From Ptiloglossa arizonensis (lineage: Eukaryota; Arthropoda; Insecta; Hymenoptera; Colletidae): a stretch of DNA of 64,000 bases. A model generated the notes under the pieces. The model ran no database searches. It had not been told where the DNA came from and saw only the letters and a list, made by a program, of their open reading frames with translations. The DNA is taken from assembly GCF_051014685.1 (NCBI RefSeq), contig NC_135061.1, positions 6,186,029 through 6,250,028 of the forward strand. Reading direction: 5' to 3'. A program made the position numbers and the translations under genes. Below are positions 50,690 through 63,052 of the stretch, in pieces (the stretch's first letter is position 1; each line of letters starts with the position of its first letter).

Positions 50690-51190
50690 CGAAAAGTGCT
50701 CTCTTGGAAGTTCACCAAAGTCACGATCAACAATATTACCGATTTTTAACTTCAAAACGACCATAATGCTCTCTTGGAAGCTCACCAGAGATATATTAAA
50801 AATATTAGCGATTTCTAACTTCAAAACGACTATAATGCTCTATTAAAAGCTCACCAGAGTCACGATCAACAATATTACCGATTTCTAACTTCAAAACGAC
50901 TATAATGCTCTCTTGGAAGCTCACCAGAGTCATTACCAACAGTATTACCGATTTCTAACTTCAAAGCGACCATAACGCTCTCTTGGAAGCTCATCAAAGA
51001 CAAGATCAACCATATTAGCGATTTCTAACTTCAAAACGACTATAATGCTCTCTTGGAAGCTCACCAGAATCACAATCAACAATATTATCGATTTTTAACT
51101 TCAAAGCGACCATAACGCTCTCTTGGAAGCTCACCATAGTCACGATCAACAATATTACCGATCTGTAACTTCTAAACGACCATAATACGA
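50690..51190. repeat. 70-bp minisatellite, 7 copies
   Basis: GCTCTCTTGGAAGCTCACCA begins at 50698, 50768, 50837, 50907, 50977, 51047 and 51117. The spacing is 70, 69, 70, 70, 70 and 70 bp. Each unit continues with CACGATCAACAATATTACCG, ATTTCTAACTTCAAAACGAC and a CATAAT/TATAAT link. The period is not a multiple of three, so it does not encode a repeated peptide. Confidence 0.95.
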
Positions 51191-52885
51191 CCGTCGATTC
51201 CAGTTCCGTATCTCCACCGTAAGGTATCCGTAATCTCGATCTGAACCGTGACAAACATCTAGCTCCCAGACAGAATTCCTCGAGGTTGGTCTCCGTGTGA
51301 CTGGCGAGATGTGACTCGAGGGTGGCTGGTCGCGTCTCAGCGAGGTTAAAGCTGTCGTCGCCGAGTTCGAGAATCAACTTTTTTACGCTCGATCGAAACA
51401 GCGGGGTTACGACGTTACCGTAAAGCGTTTTTCGGTGCAACAGGCAGGAAGCAAAGGAGCAACGAGGCAAAAGGTAAGAGGCAAGAGTCGCGGATGGGTT
51501 TTCAAGAAACGTCGTCGATGTTTGCCGCGGCCAAAGTGGTCTCGAGTGGCGTCCATTAGCTCGGCACGCGGTTGCGTTCGACCTCTCCTGCCGCTCTGCG
51601 TGTGGAAAAGTACACGCTCGAGGGGCAAAGAAAGCCGTGCGTGTGTAAAGAAATACCGTGGAAGACACCTCGATTGCATGGCTACCGGGAGCCGCATGGC
51701 AAACACCGGCAGAAGCACGGTCGTACGAGGACCGTGTGCATATATATCGTACAAGTGGCGTTCTTGTCTTTTGCTCGCTTTTTGAAACGTCTCGAGTATC
51801 GCGCGGCCATACTAGAGCCGGCTAGATGTCCCACAGAAATCGAACTCTTTCACCGATTGCGAGATCGAGTTCCCTGGCTACGTGTTTACACACGCTGTTG
51901 TCCCATAGTGCTCCGTTCGCTACGATTCGATCGATCGTTTTATACGGATTCGGATCGTTTTCCAAAACAATAGGAAAATAACGACGAAAACCTTTGCCTG
52001 TATCCACGGTGATCCAATGTTGCTTCCTTCAATCGTAGCTGCGCGAACATTGAAAGGAAAGTGTATCTAATTTGGAGAATTTTTTATTTGGACTGTTTGA
52101 CGATTAGTTAATATAAAATGTCATCAAGTAAAATAATTGAATCTTTAATTTACTATCCAAATTTCGAGAAAAGGTGGTACAAGAGGAGAAGAAATCTAGT
52201 CGACGTTAATTATTGTACGATTTATGCAGACGGATAAAGTTATCATACCTTCTGGTACTATAGTTTTAGTTCTTAGTGAATTGTGTACTTTAAATTTATT
52301 GATATTGAACATTCGTGAATTAATATTACGGTGAACACGTACAGTTCAATACTCGAATATGTGATTCATTCTCTACGAAATGTAAACCAAAGTAGCTATT
52401 ACTTCATGGTAAAGTATTCATCTGTACGATTCATTGCACACTGCGTGTAATCTATCGAGTTGCTGACCGTAGATGTCAGCGGTAACGATCTAGTTTTCCT
52501 TCGAAAGTTCAATATGCATCGTATCTATCGTATTCCAGCGAAAGTGTAGTAAATCTTTCCGATGTGATCTTTCACATGGCAGTTTATCGAAATGGATTTG
52601 CTCCGTTGAAGGAACAAGTGGCTCGGTTCACGTCACCCCTTCTTTTTCTCGATGCGCTTTTCGTTCTCGCGCCAAGAGGCGGTTTATGTTGCGTGCAACG
52701 TTGTGACTGTGCAACGTGGATGCAAGGAATGTGTGTACACCTATTTAAACCTTCCTGGTGCTAAGATTTGCAATTTGAGATCCGTGCGCAATAATGGGGT
52801 CCAGTTATAAAGTAGCAATTCGATGAACTTTGTTCTTTCACCGTTGCACAATGTACACCCATTATATTATAGATTCTTGTCCCAT
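51191..52885. other. Non-coding; CpG-rich block at about 51190-51970
   Basis: The minus frame 51015-51668 (217 codons) runs into the minisatellite, and its phase shares bases with other open frames. No domain is recognised. Confidence 0.45.
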
Positions 52886-53535
52886 TGTTTGAATATTTGC
52901 AAATCGTGTAGCTCGTTCCATTAACATTTACAAAATTCTCAATATCACCGTCAAACGTTTCTCCACCATGTAGAGTATTAGTTTTTCAATTTTAGTACAC
53001 TGCAGAAAGAAGGTAGCTCGTCAGTGGTCCGAACCAATGCTTCCTACGCGGTGGATGTACTCGATTGGTCGCACTACTCGTCCCTGTACTCTCTCAAGTA
53101 CTTTTAATTTGCACAAAGTTGTCCAGTGTTTGAATATTCGCAAATCGTGTTGCTCGTTCCACTGTCATTTACAAAATTCTCAATATCGTCGTCGAATAGA
53201 ATACTGGGTTTTCAATTTTGGCACACCGCAGAAAGAAGGTAGCTCGTCACTGGTCCGAACCAATGCTTCCTACGCGATGGATGTACTCGTTTCTGTACTC
53301 TCTCGAGTACTTTTAATTTGCACAGCCGCGAAACAAAATTGTCGAGCACTCTCAAGTATTTTCAATTTGCACATTTTTTATTTTTAATTTTGTCTCTAAA
53401 CAAAATTGTCGAGCACTCTCGAGTGCATTCAATTTGCACAGTCTCGAAACAAAATTATTGACCGATTCGAATATTTGCAAATGGTGTAGCTCGTACCACC
53501 GACATCTACAAAATTCTCGATACTCGCGAGGACGT
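52886..53535. repeat. Nested tandem duplication, period about 241 bp, with an inner short repeat
   Basis: GAATATTTGCAAATCGTGTA begins at 52891, 53132 and (diverged) 53469. CAGAAAGAAGGTAGCTCGTC begins at about 53004 and 53230. Between the second and third anchors a shorter block (ACAAAATTGTCGAGCACTCT and CAATTTGCACA) is repeated, which lengthens that interval. Confidence 0.85.
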
Positions 53536-56500
53536 ATCGCCGTGAAGCGTTTCCCCACCTCGTCTCGGATGTCCAATAGTGCAACGTCTCCGCGCAAACG
53601 GCAGAACACGTAGGCATCTTAATACACTGGGGTGTTTACGGGTATTCGAAATTCAGGCTGCATAGACGCGTCCGGGACAATCGAGCTGCGGCGTGTGGCC
53701 CTCTCGAGACGCTTTCTACGGGCCACTTTGAATCCAGCCCGCTAGGCTTCACGCACGGTCGAATGTCATTATGTCGTACGAGACAATCCGTGGCGGTGGT
53801 CCCCTTTCCCCTACCAACCTCTGCGGCCCAGAGCCCTTCGACGTCGAATTTGTTTCCGATTTATTCTCCTGACCGAGAGGAGAGTCCTCGAGGCGGCGGC
53901 ACATGGACGAGAGGAGTCACCACGACCGTCACGGTTCGATCATGCGCTCGGTTACACCCTTAAGTACGGTGCCCAATCGAGTGTCCTCGAATACCTCAGG
54001 AGTGCCCACTTCCCGTGGCTCGCTGGAGGGAAATTCGAATCGGTGCCTTCATCGTTTCTCTCTGTTTCCCGATCCAAGTTTTATCAATGGCTTCGGCTAA
54101 TTTCCCATCGATTTTTTCATTTTTCTAACGATTCCGTGCATCTTCTTGCAGATTCTCTTGCTGTGGAACAGTGTAGCGGTTAGAATTTTGGTCACGACAT
54201 TAGTTTACGGTGACGTTCGATCGTTTCCAAGTATTAGTTTGTAACGTTATGGTTTCTTAGTTATTTTTGAAATTTAACTATTTTATTGCACGATTCTGTT
54301 ATCTTGAACTATGATCGGTGTTATGACAAAAGTTGACGGTGAAGTTTAGTTATTTTTAAGTATTAGTTTTCAACATTGTGATTTTTTACTTATTGTTGAA
54401 GTATGAGTCCAGTTTTGAGCAATTGTCTACTAAATTTCTCGATTTAATACAAAGTAAAAATAAATGAAAACGATGGGACGATGTATAATGTATATCTGAA
54501 AATGTACTGACGAAACTTAACGTCGATTGGTTTACTTTATTTTTAAATATTAACTTTTCAAAAATTTTGGGAAACAGATTTTACGATTCTTTTATCGTTA
54601 TACTGTAATTATCCCACCTAAAGAGCAAAATATATTACGATTCACAGGACCACGTCAAACTTTCGTAGTTTCTAGGATCTAGGTCTAGATACGTTCATCT
54701 TTATAGATCATCAATGGGTTAGGTAATAGTAACGTATTATTTTTTTTGAAAATAAAACTATCTACTTTCTCATTTAGTATTGATAAGCGTGTAGGTAAAT
54801 CGTGAATAGTGGTTTCGGTGAAATAAGCAAAATATGTTTGAAGTGAACTTTTCAAAAGTTTCATAAGACCTAGGTATTTATTTATTGTGTTAATGGATGG
54901 TAACGGCCTGACGATTCGTCGAGACAAATAGCGGCACTACTCTCCTTTTTTATTATATGCAATTATACTAATGGTGGTCTGCCAGAAACAGTGGTCCATT
55001 ACATACATTTTTTAACATGTTCCACTCCACAAGTACTTATTGCGCTCTTTTCATGCCTCAAACTATCTAAGCCCTTTTTCCAGAGCCATGATTGCTTTAA
55101 AATGAGGAAACACGTCATCGTCGCTGCTATCCCTATTTCGTTCACTTCTTGAAAATTATTTAAAATGTTTTAAACAATGTCAGCGTTCGCTGAGTGTGCT
55201 CTGCCATTACCAACTTTATCGAATTTAGATAACCACATACATTGAACATCCACCCTACAGTGATTTAATAACTCTTATAAAAAAAATTCCAATGGGTATA
55301 TTTACATTGAATTTTTCTCTTTGACTGCAACACAGACCTGCAAAAAGTGTACTGTGCAATTTAAGAAATGCAAAATGATTTCACTGTTATCCAAAGATAA
55401 GCTCTACTTACAAAATGAAATCGTTCTGTACAATAAACACCACCAACGTATTTTTTTTTATAAAATCAATAAACAAAGAGCTCTTTCAGACAACAATTTC
55501 TCATCCCATAGATCGTGAAACCAAAAGTAATCGAAACTACAAATTGAATTTAAATGAAATTCAAACACTTTGAAAATTCAATCGATAAAAATCAGTCGAT
55601 TCTTCCGACAAAAGATTCAATTTCTATAAAAGAACAAATCAATTTTTTTCGAATAATACCAATAGTATTATTTCTCAATCTCTCTGCGCTTTGATTAAAA
55701 ATTTCACGTCGGTCAGCACCGTTGTATACGGTTGTGCAAGAACTGTTTACGCGACCGATATAAAAACAAACCGTCGACTCGTTGAAAAAGCGGTGCATAC
55801 TCGTTAACGAGTACAGTGCACCGAAGATAACGATCGTTTATTCATTCGCGAAAATATTCGGGCGATAAATTTTGAAAAATGTATCATTTATATTTAAACC
55901 GTTATTCGTAGCGATTGAAAAATCATTCCGTTTCTACGGCGCATTAGCGCGACAACGATAATGCTCGGAATAAAGCTTCACCGAATTTTCAAAACCGCCC
56001 TGCAGCCCGGTGCATCGCGTGCATCCTGTTAAAGCGTACACACGGGATACACGACAGCGCATTGTCGCAACGGCAGCAAATGCGCGTTTCGAATTGAACA
56101 CGGCTATTGATTGATTCGAGCAATCCAATGCGCCGGATACAAATAAATAATGGCGTCAATACCGGCTCGCTTGGAATTCGCCGACAGAAAATAGCCAAAT
56201 CCTCGCAAAACGTGGCCGCGCTTCATAATGCGGATGTCACTGGAAAATATTTGGTAACAGCGGTCGCTGCGTTTCGCGTGTCTGCACGGGTGGTCGTCGA
56301 TTTATCGACATTCTACGATTCCACTGAAACGTATGTTCGCGTTAATCTCATTAACATACTGTCGATGAAAGTCACACACTGTAGCGGAACGATCGCTCAC
56401 GGAGTCTCGACGAGGCTGAGAGTACCTTTTGGAAATTATTCGTAAAATTATATCAAAGATGTGTCGTTTTATCGAATATTTATCCGTGGAGTAAGTACAC

Positions 56501-56948
56501 AGATCGGAGTATAAACGTACTAAATTTTATTAGAAAATTTCGATTCGTTTGAGAGTTATAAGTAATTATGTGGATCCACTCTGTATGACTTGGTGGGAAA
56601 GATAAGGAAGTTTTGTTACCTATATTAGTGTCGCTATCGTTAGGAGGGTTGATTATTTTTTTGAAAAATTTCACGCTTTATGTGTGTATCGAAAGAATAC
56701 GAAAGTACGAATTAAATGTTCAATGTTCAGCTTGCAACTGGTACAAAACATTTAAAAATAAAAATAAAAATTCTGTGGTTCTATTGGTTGTAACTGTTAC
56801 AGAATTCAAATGATTTTAATAAAGTGTAGGAAATTTGTGTATCGATCTATGTGCTTCTAGTTGGTGGGTAAATATTTGATTAAATTACGTAGCTTGTTCT
56901 GAAAACAAATTTGCAAAAACTGCCTTAATTTCCAACCCATCGCGTTAA
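53536..56948. other. Non-coding; CpG-rich blocks at about 53600-54100 and 55930-56420
   Basis: No gene is supported. The frame 56098-56445 has a mixed, protein-like composition (MRRIQINNGVNTGSLGIRR and onward, 105 residues from the ATG at 56128). It has no known motif and no visible splice or promoter support. Confidence 0.4.
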
Positions 56949-57026
56949 GTATCCCTTTCAACGAGGAGTCAGTTGGCCGTTTTTGGACGATGACTATAGT
57001 CGTCAACTTAACCCTCGTGGAAAGGG
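56949..57026. mobile_element. Small palindromic element flanked by TTAA
   Basis: TTAA at 56945-56948 and 57027-57030 bracket 78 bp. Its ends are inverted copies of each other: CCCTTTCAACGAGG on the left, and CCTCGTGGAAAGGG on the right whose complement is CCCTTTCCACGAGG. The centre (GACGATGACTATAGTCGTC) is also self-complementary. TTAA targets and CCCT-like ends suggest a piggyBac-type MITE. The left end has four extra bases (GTAT). Confidence 0.45.
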
Positions 57027-57030
57027 TTAA

Positions 57031-58880
57031 GATTCATTAAGTAGACATTTTCGAAACCCTTCAGATGGAAGTGTTTACACGTGCCTGGGATAGAAGGGAC
57101 GGAGCTTAAAATTTTTTCGTAGTTTCAGTGATAATGAGTTCCAGAAGTAGTATTATAATAATGTTGTAACGTATTCTCAAAGGAAGTATTGCGAACGAAG
57201 TGAGCATTTGTTGTCTAACTTAAAAAATATACAACTTTATACGGCATTGTTCTTAGAATGCTCTTCTTGTAAATAACACGACTATTGTTTGTAAATGATA
57301 GTTTTATTCAGTAATTAAATATCAGTATAGCGATTCGTCACATTTTCTACCTTTTCAAAAATTTTTCATTCAAAGAGTACAGAGTTTGATCTCGAGTAAA
57401 GAAGTTGAATGTTAGCGTACGTATTTCCAGTAGAATCCCATTTATAATAAGAGTTTTTATTTTTACATGTACATAGAATAACGCTTCCCACGATCTGCAT
57501 ACATATGTGGGCGATGAAATTGGTGACTGTAAGATAATTCACGCAGTTTCGCTTCACGCCATTGCTGAACCCGATTTTCCCCGTGTAGAGGAAATTTAGC
57601 ATGAAACTATTGTTATGAAATTATGGCTAGCCTCGGTATAGCAACGGCTTACGAAAATAGAGTTTATTACGCGTGTATGTTCCCTTGACCGTGTAACAAA
57701 ACAGCTAAAACTTATATTCAGCTTTTTGTAACACTTAAAATACAACATTGATACGGAAACTCGTGTTCCTGGTTTATTTTATTCCACACGATTCGAATCA
57801 CATGGTTTACTCCTATTACAATAATAAAATCGTACAATGAGTATGTTAAAGTATGGTGTATTTCGTGTGGTTGATTTTTAAATATAGTTTAACATTACAC
57901 AAATTTCTTCACGTAACATATAAGATGGTCAAGTTGTGAATACTTGACATTTTTTTACCAATGAGTTTTCTCGATTATACAAAATTTTAACTTTCTCTTC
58001 ATACGTCGAGCGTGTTCTATACTTTTATTGTTATCGAAATTATAATAGACACACATTTTAACCGAAATGTTTCTAGGCTAGCTGTTATATTTTTAAAGTA
58101 GAATAAAACAATATTGGTTCAAAGAGTCTCCTTACGTTCTTACGTATTATACTCAATCTTATTTTGGAAAGCAAAGATCGTAGCGATCTGAAATTCGTTT
58201 AGTCCAATGCGTTTGTTTCTTCAAACTGTTTCGAATTACAGTCCAATTTTCAATGATCGTTTCTTACCTCTCCTGTGTCACATTGAAAAATCGTATTCGT
58301 AGAAAATCTCGTTCGGTGCTTGATCAAAGAAATTCGTCCACCCTGTGGAGAGGGTGAAAATTACTTCGAGACGAGCGAACGATAATAAAGTGGTTTGCAA
58401 CAGTCGTAATCGGGTCACGGCTACGTGAAATGTTTTTCGTTCCATTGTTGGTGGCGTTTGGCGTATTTGTATTTCGCGAAGAAATATTCCTATAAGTGCA
58501 GCTGGCGTCGCCGCGGGGTCTGCCGGGACACCCCGTGCGATTCTCGGGGAAGTCCGAAATGGACCGATTGTTCGGAGGTATCGAGGCAACGGAATCATTC
58601 TGGAGGAAAAATAATTGCGCGAGATTCGAACGTTAATGCGCATGCGCGACAAAAGGGACCGTGGCACGCGTGAACGCGACGCTCGCGTTCGCGCTTCGAC
58701 GCGTCCAATTAACAATATTGTGATTCCATGGCAGACACGTTGAACGTAAACGTTAGATTGCCGTGGTCGTTGAGCAGAACGCTACGTTGGAACTGTTGGA
58801 ACAGTTCTTCGGCCACCGAAAGTAAAAGATATCGCAACACGCGGTACCATTCATTTCACCAAGTTGTAATTAAGATAGTT
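57031..58880. other. Non-coding, mostly AT-rich
   Basis: No gene is supported. The minus frame 58278-58715 sits in a GC-richer patch without known motifs. Confidence 0.5.
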
Positions 58881-59325
58881 GCAAGTGACGTTTGAAGATT
58901 ATGTTGTATGCAATACGAAAATAGTTTAGTTCACGCGAAGAAATATTAACAAGTACTTACATAGGCGCAAAATGATGGTAGACTTGAATTTCGTTGACGT
59001 TTTCTTTGGTAATTCTCGAGGTTTCGAAGTTGCAATTGCAAGTGACGTGTACAAATTACGTTAACGTGTAATATGCAAACGTAGCTTAGTGTGATCTGAC
59101 TTCAGATCACACTATTAACGAGTACTTACATAGGTAGACGCAATATGATGGTACACTCGAATTTCGTTGACCTTTTCTTTGATGTTTCTCGAGGTTTCGA
59201 AGTTGCAATTGCAAGTGACGTGTACAGATTACGTCAACGTGTAATATGCAAACGTAGCTTAGTTCGATCTGACTTCAGCAAGTTCTGCCTGAAGAAATAT
59301 TAACAAGTACTTACATAGGTAGATA
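58881..59325. repeat. Tandem array, unit about 169-185 bp, about 2.5 copies
   Basis: AGTACTTACATAGG begins at 58952, 59121 and 59306. Units share GAATTTCGTTGACxTTTTCTTT, TCTCGAGGTTTCGAAGTTGC, AATTGCAAGTGACGTGTAC and GTGTAATATGCAAACGTAGC. Confidence 0.88.
59088..59113. repeat. Perfect 12-bp hairpin inside the tandem array
   Basis: AGTGTGATCTGA, a two-base loop (CT), then TCAGATCACACT. The corresponding place in the next unit reads TTCGATCTGACTTCAGCAAG and lacks the pairing. Confidence 0.85.
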
Positions 59326-60980
59326 ATTTTCCCTTCGTGACCCACGTTTGCATTTCCCTGTTCAGTTTTCGTTTTATGGAAGATCGTTAGAAGACGAAGG
59401 GCGATGGTTCACGTGCACCGGAAACGCGTAAGTAGGCAGATGAGAATTTCTAGTATTGCTCTCGATTCGGGGCACGGGGGAATCACGATTTATTTGTCGA
59501 TCCTTCGACGGGATCGATCCTAAAAATACATCGCGGGACATCCAGGTCCGACAATGGCCACTATAAATGGATTATTAGGCGTTAGAATTGCGCGCAACAC
59601 CTGACACGAGTGCCGGTAGGGCCAGGTCGGATACTATGCACTTATGCCAGCATTCCAAAGGGCCTTCGTCCGTAACGAACAACGAGGGAGATCCCATTTT
59701 ACGCGTTCGGTTCACCACTCCAAAGATCGGCTAATATTTTACCTGCGCCGCGGGACAAAAGTGTTGACCGAAGCCTCCGCCACCGAATCCCACGGAAAAC
59801 CTTGTGTCCGGGATATCTGACCGAGAATCGCGTTCAAACGGATCCACCAATCCCTCTCAACGGTCAACAAGATCTCTTGGTTCGAACTGTATCAATTTTC
59901 TAATACGTGGTGCCTTGTTCAACGAATTTATCGCATACAACGGAGTACATTTAAATGAAATATGAAAAGTAAAAAAAAAAGACACAAATAAATTGATTAC
60001 GTTATAATGGAGCTAAATTATAGCATATTATTGTAAATAATATTTCTTCGACCATGGAATAGACGTTTAATGGTACACGGTTAGTAAAAATGAAAATACA
60101 GGTGCAAGGATGCACCTGAAAAATAGAAATGCATTCTTTTGTATAGTTGCCCTTTTATTAGCGGCCGAATATTTTTGCAAACGACTGTACATACCACTCT
60201 GTTTACGTATCAAACTGTGAGCGTAATTTATCGCAATATGTATCTGTAGTTTCAACCAGATTCTATCGCAGAATGGACCAACTGATCCAAGTGCGTGTCT
60301 CGCGTGTACAGTGGTCTTAAATTTATACAAAAAAGATAATTAAGAAATTTATATGCTGTCATGATCAGTTCGTTTGCTACGGTTTGGGTTTATCGTTACC
60401 GTTTATCTAAGAGATCCTGTCTCGAACGTTATTAATCGTTTGAACGTTCTATTAACCCACTTGTGTAAACTATTAACAGTTCGAGACAAGGTCTGCTCGA
60501 TACGCCTTGTCGACGAGTTCGATCAGCAGATCCGGGACGAAACACGTTCACATTGCTCTTCGTGTCGAAAATACTATCGTACAAAACAGATTTTTTAAAT
60601 ATGTATCTCTAGGGTCTAATTGGTTCTCTGTTGATCACTGAGAGACTTGGAATCAACACCCTTTCCATGGAATCTCATTTTAATCCTCCGTATTCTGTAC
60701 CGGAGTCACTCATCTTGATCTAATTCTTCGTCTCGAGTACGATAATGCTCACACTGACAGAATTGTGCAATAATTAATTGCAAATGATCAAACAACGATC
60801 CACTTCGCACCACACTATCATAAATTCGAAACGAAAAATATAGAAGCAAAGCCTTGCGCTACCGTGAACATGATTAGTGAAATACAGATGCAAGTCAGAA
60901 ATGATTTCGATGCGGAACTCTGAGTTGTAGGTGCAACTCTGAGGTTACAATAGCTTGTAGATGAAATATCATAAAAATGC
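59326..60980. other. Non-coding; moderately GC-rich at 59450-59860
   Basis: The segment 59500-59720 has complex composition with an ATAAATGGATTATTAGGCG stretch of homeodomain-like AT cores. It may be regulatory, but this is not demonstrable here. Confidence 0.4.
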
Positions 60981-60988
60981 ATGTAACT

Positions 60989-61290
60989 CTGTATCACGTG
61001 GTGCTTAAGTGGTTAAAATGTGTTTCGACTCCACCAAACACGAAACAACGCAACATTACCTATTTGCGATCAGCGCAGAAACGTTGAGCATCCTTAGGGC
61101 TGACACCAATTAGAAACTGAACAAGCTCTATCGTGTTGCACGGTACTCAAACGGTTAAAAATTGTAAGAATCTATATCACGTGTTGGTTAAGTGGTTAAA
61201 ATGTGTTTCGACTCCACTTGGCACGGGACAACGCAACGTTCTACATTTGCAAGCAGCGCAGAAACATTGAGCATCCTTGGGACCGCTTCT
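60989..61290. repeat. Direct duplication, period about 183 bp, two copies
   Basis: TTAAGTGGTTAAAATGTGTT begins at 61005 and 61188. Both copies continue with TCGACTCCAC, ACAACGCAACxTT, CAGCGCAGAAAC and TTGAGCATCCTTxGG. Confidence 0.85.
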
Positions 61291-61295
61291 GTAGC

Positions 61296-62631
61296 CGATC
61301 CTAATCTGCGCAGCCGCAAATCCATTTGCAGAGTAACAACTATCGAGGTAACAAGATCAGCGAGCCGATTCCGCTCCCCTGTCCCTGCAGCATCTGCGAT
61401 CGACCGCTACGCTATCCAGCCCCGAGCACCTATACAACCGAGCATCCGGTGTGCACCACGACCAAGCGAACCTGCATCCATCGTAGCCAGTTTCGCGCAC
61501 GCACACGCATCCTGACCCGACTGCATCATCGGTTATGTGCATGTATATGCATGACGCGTTGCGAACGTGTAGCAAACAACGCGGACGCGCCCGATCCGGC
61601 AATCTGATCTAAATACGTCCGGCGACGATATCCATCGCGACGGAACAACGCTGATTCCAAAGGGGACTTTCCTTCGAGAGTATCAACCCCGTGATCTTAC
61701 ACCGAATTTGACCCGTTCCTTCGCTCTCGACGATTTTGAGGGACGTGAAAATAGAGCAGAACCGACACTTTCCTTCCTGTTTTTCGCGTTCTTCGACTAT
61801 TTCCTCCAATCCCCCAGGTCTATCAACCACGCGTAAGAAACGATCCGAATCTTTGGGACGAGTATTTTGTAGTTGGCTATGCATCTATGGTGTACAAATT
61901 TTCGAAGTTCTTTGTCCGTTTTCAAGTGGAACGGTTGTAGTAGGTTTTCGTTTGACACTTCGACCAGAGTTTTCCAAACTCTTTCAATCACTGAACGGTT
62001 TCAATCTTCTGAATTGAAAACGGAAATTTTACATTCTTTCTCGGATACATTTTTCGTTCGTAAAATAAAAGTACGAGTGGCTACGAATGACAAGATTGGA
62101 ACGACGCGAGAAGTGGTGTTCAAATGTACGAAAGAAACGTTTCGTCTACTTTGAAATCGATCAATTGCATTTCGTCTGCTTTGAAATCGATCAATTGCAG
62201 TTCGTCTACTTCGAAATCGATCAATTGCAGCGAGTGCATCGCTCTGAAATATACGAACGGTGTGTTGCTCGCGATAATTCAAGATGGAGTGATAGACGCC
62301 GAGACGATTTCGATTTATCATCGTGGGACAAAGGGGTACCGAAGCTACGTGTTGTTCGAAGCCCGTTTCCTGGCGCTCGATCCATCTTCGAGTTCGTGAT
62401 CTCGTTCGATGGTCGAACGAACAGGACCGCTCGGTCAGTATTTGTTAAATATTCGAAAACTTGGAACGATAGTTCGCTTAGTGGGTTTGGAACAACAAAC
62501 CAGAACGGAGTTTGCATAGCACGAACGGGCCATCGAGCAAGCAAACGCCGCCCCGGTTGTTTTTCTAACACCCTGCTCGGAAAGTGGCGTTCTGGCCGAG
62601 CTTTCTGAGAACCACCATCCAACGAAACTAT
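61296..62631. other. Non-coding or unassigned; GC-rich block at 61290-61620 and open frames at 62000-62680
   Basis: Several phases on both strands stay open (for example plus 62087-62608 and minus 62221-62679). They cannot all be genes and none has a known motif. Confidence 0.4.
62141..62230. repeat. 30-bp tandem repeat, exactly 3 copies
   Basis: Units at 62141-62170, 62171-62200 and 62201-62230, each TTCGTCTxCTTxGAAATCGA followed by TCAATTGCA(T/G). The ten-codon period would give a repeated FVYFEIDQLQ peptide in the plus frame 62087-62608. Confidence 0.95.
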
Positions 62632-63052
62632 CTGTGCAGCTTGGGAAGCTTGCACGAGACAATTTTCACGTCCACGCAAAAATTCCTTCGTCCCTGCCAG
62701 GAAAAAAAGGGCCTACAGCGATTGGATACAGGGTTCGATGTGAACTCTCGTTCAGAACTCACCCGACACTTGGTAAACAGAGGATAAGAAGTGGTTGCGT
62801 TGCGAAAGGTAATTGATACACTTTAATTCTTTGTTTTTTAATCTCTGCAGCTTGGGAAGCTTGCACGAGGCAATTCTCGCGTCCACGCAAAAATTCCTTC
62901 GTCCCTGCCAGTAGAAAAAGGGCCTCCAGCGATTGGATACAGGGTTCGATGTGAACTCTCGTTGAGAACTCATCCGACACTTGGTAAACAGAGGATAAGA
63001 AGTGGTTGCGTTGTGAAAGGTAATTGATACACTTTAATTCTTTGTTTTTTCA
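62632..63052. repeat. 211-bp tandem duplication with splice-like borders
   Basis: Two copies, period 211 bp, over 90% alike. In each, a 169-bp core (62640-62808 and 62851-63019) is preceded by a TGCAG acceptor-like sequence and followed by AAAG|GTAATTGAT, a good donor. The second copy also has a strong pyrimidine tract before TCTCTGCAG. One plus frame (LGKLAR...HAKIPSSLP) is open across both cores. Nearly all differences would change amino acids, so coding is doubtful. Confidence 0.85.

Noticed and set aside
51015..51668. 217-codon minus-strand frame
   Set aside because: Its 3' third is the 70-bp minisatellite, whose period shifts frame. There are no known motifs and an opposing plus frame is open.
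56098..56445. Possible small protein of 105 residues
   Set aside because: Composition is protein-like, but there is no homology I recognise and no transcript signals. One frame of this length is expected by chance in such a window.
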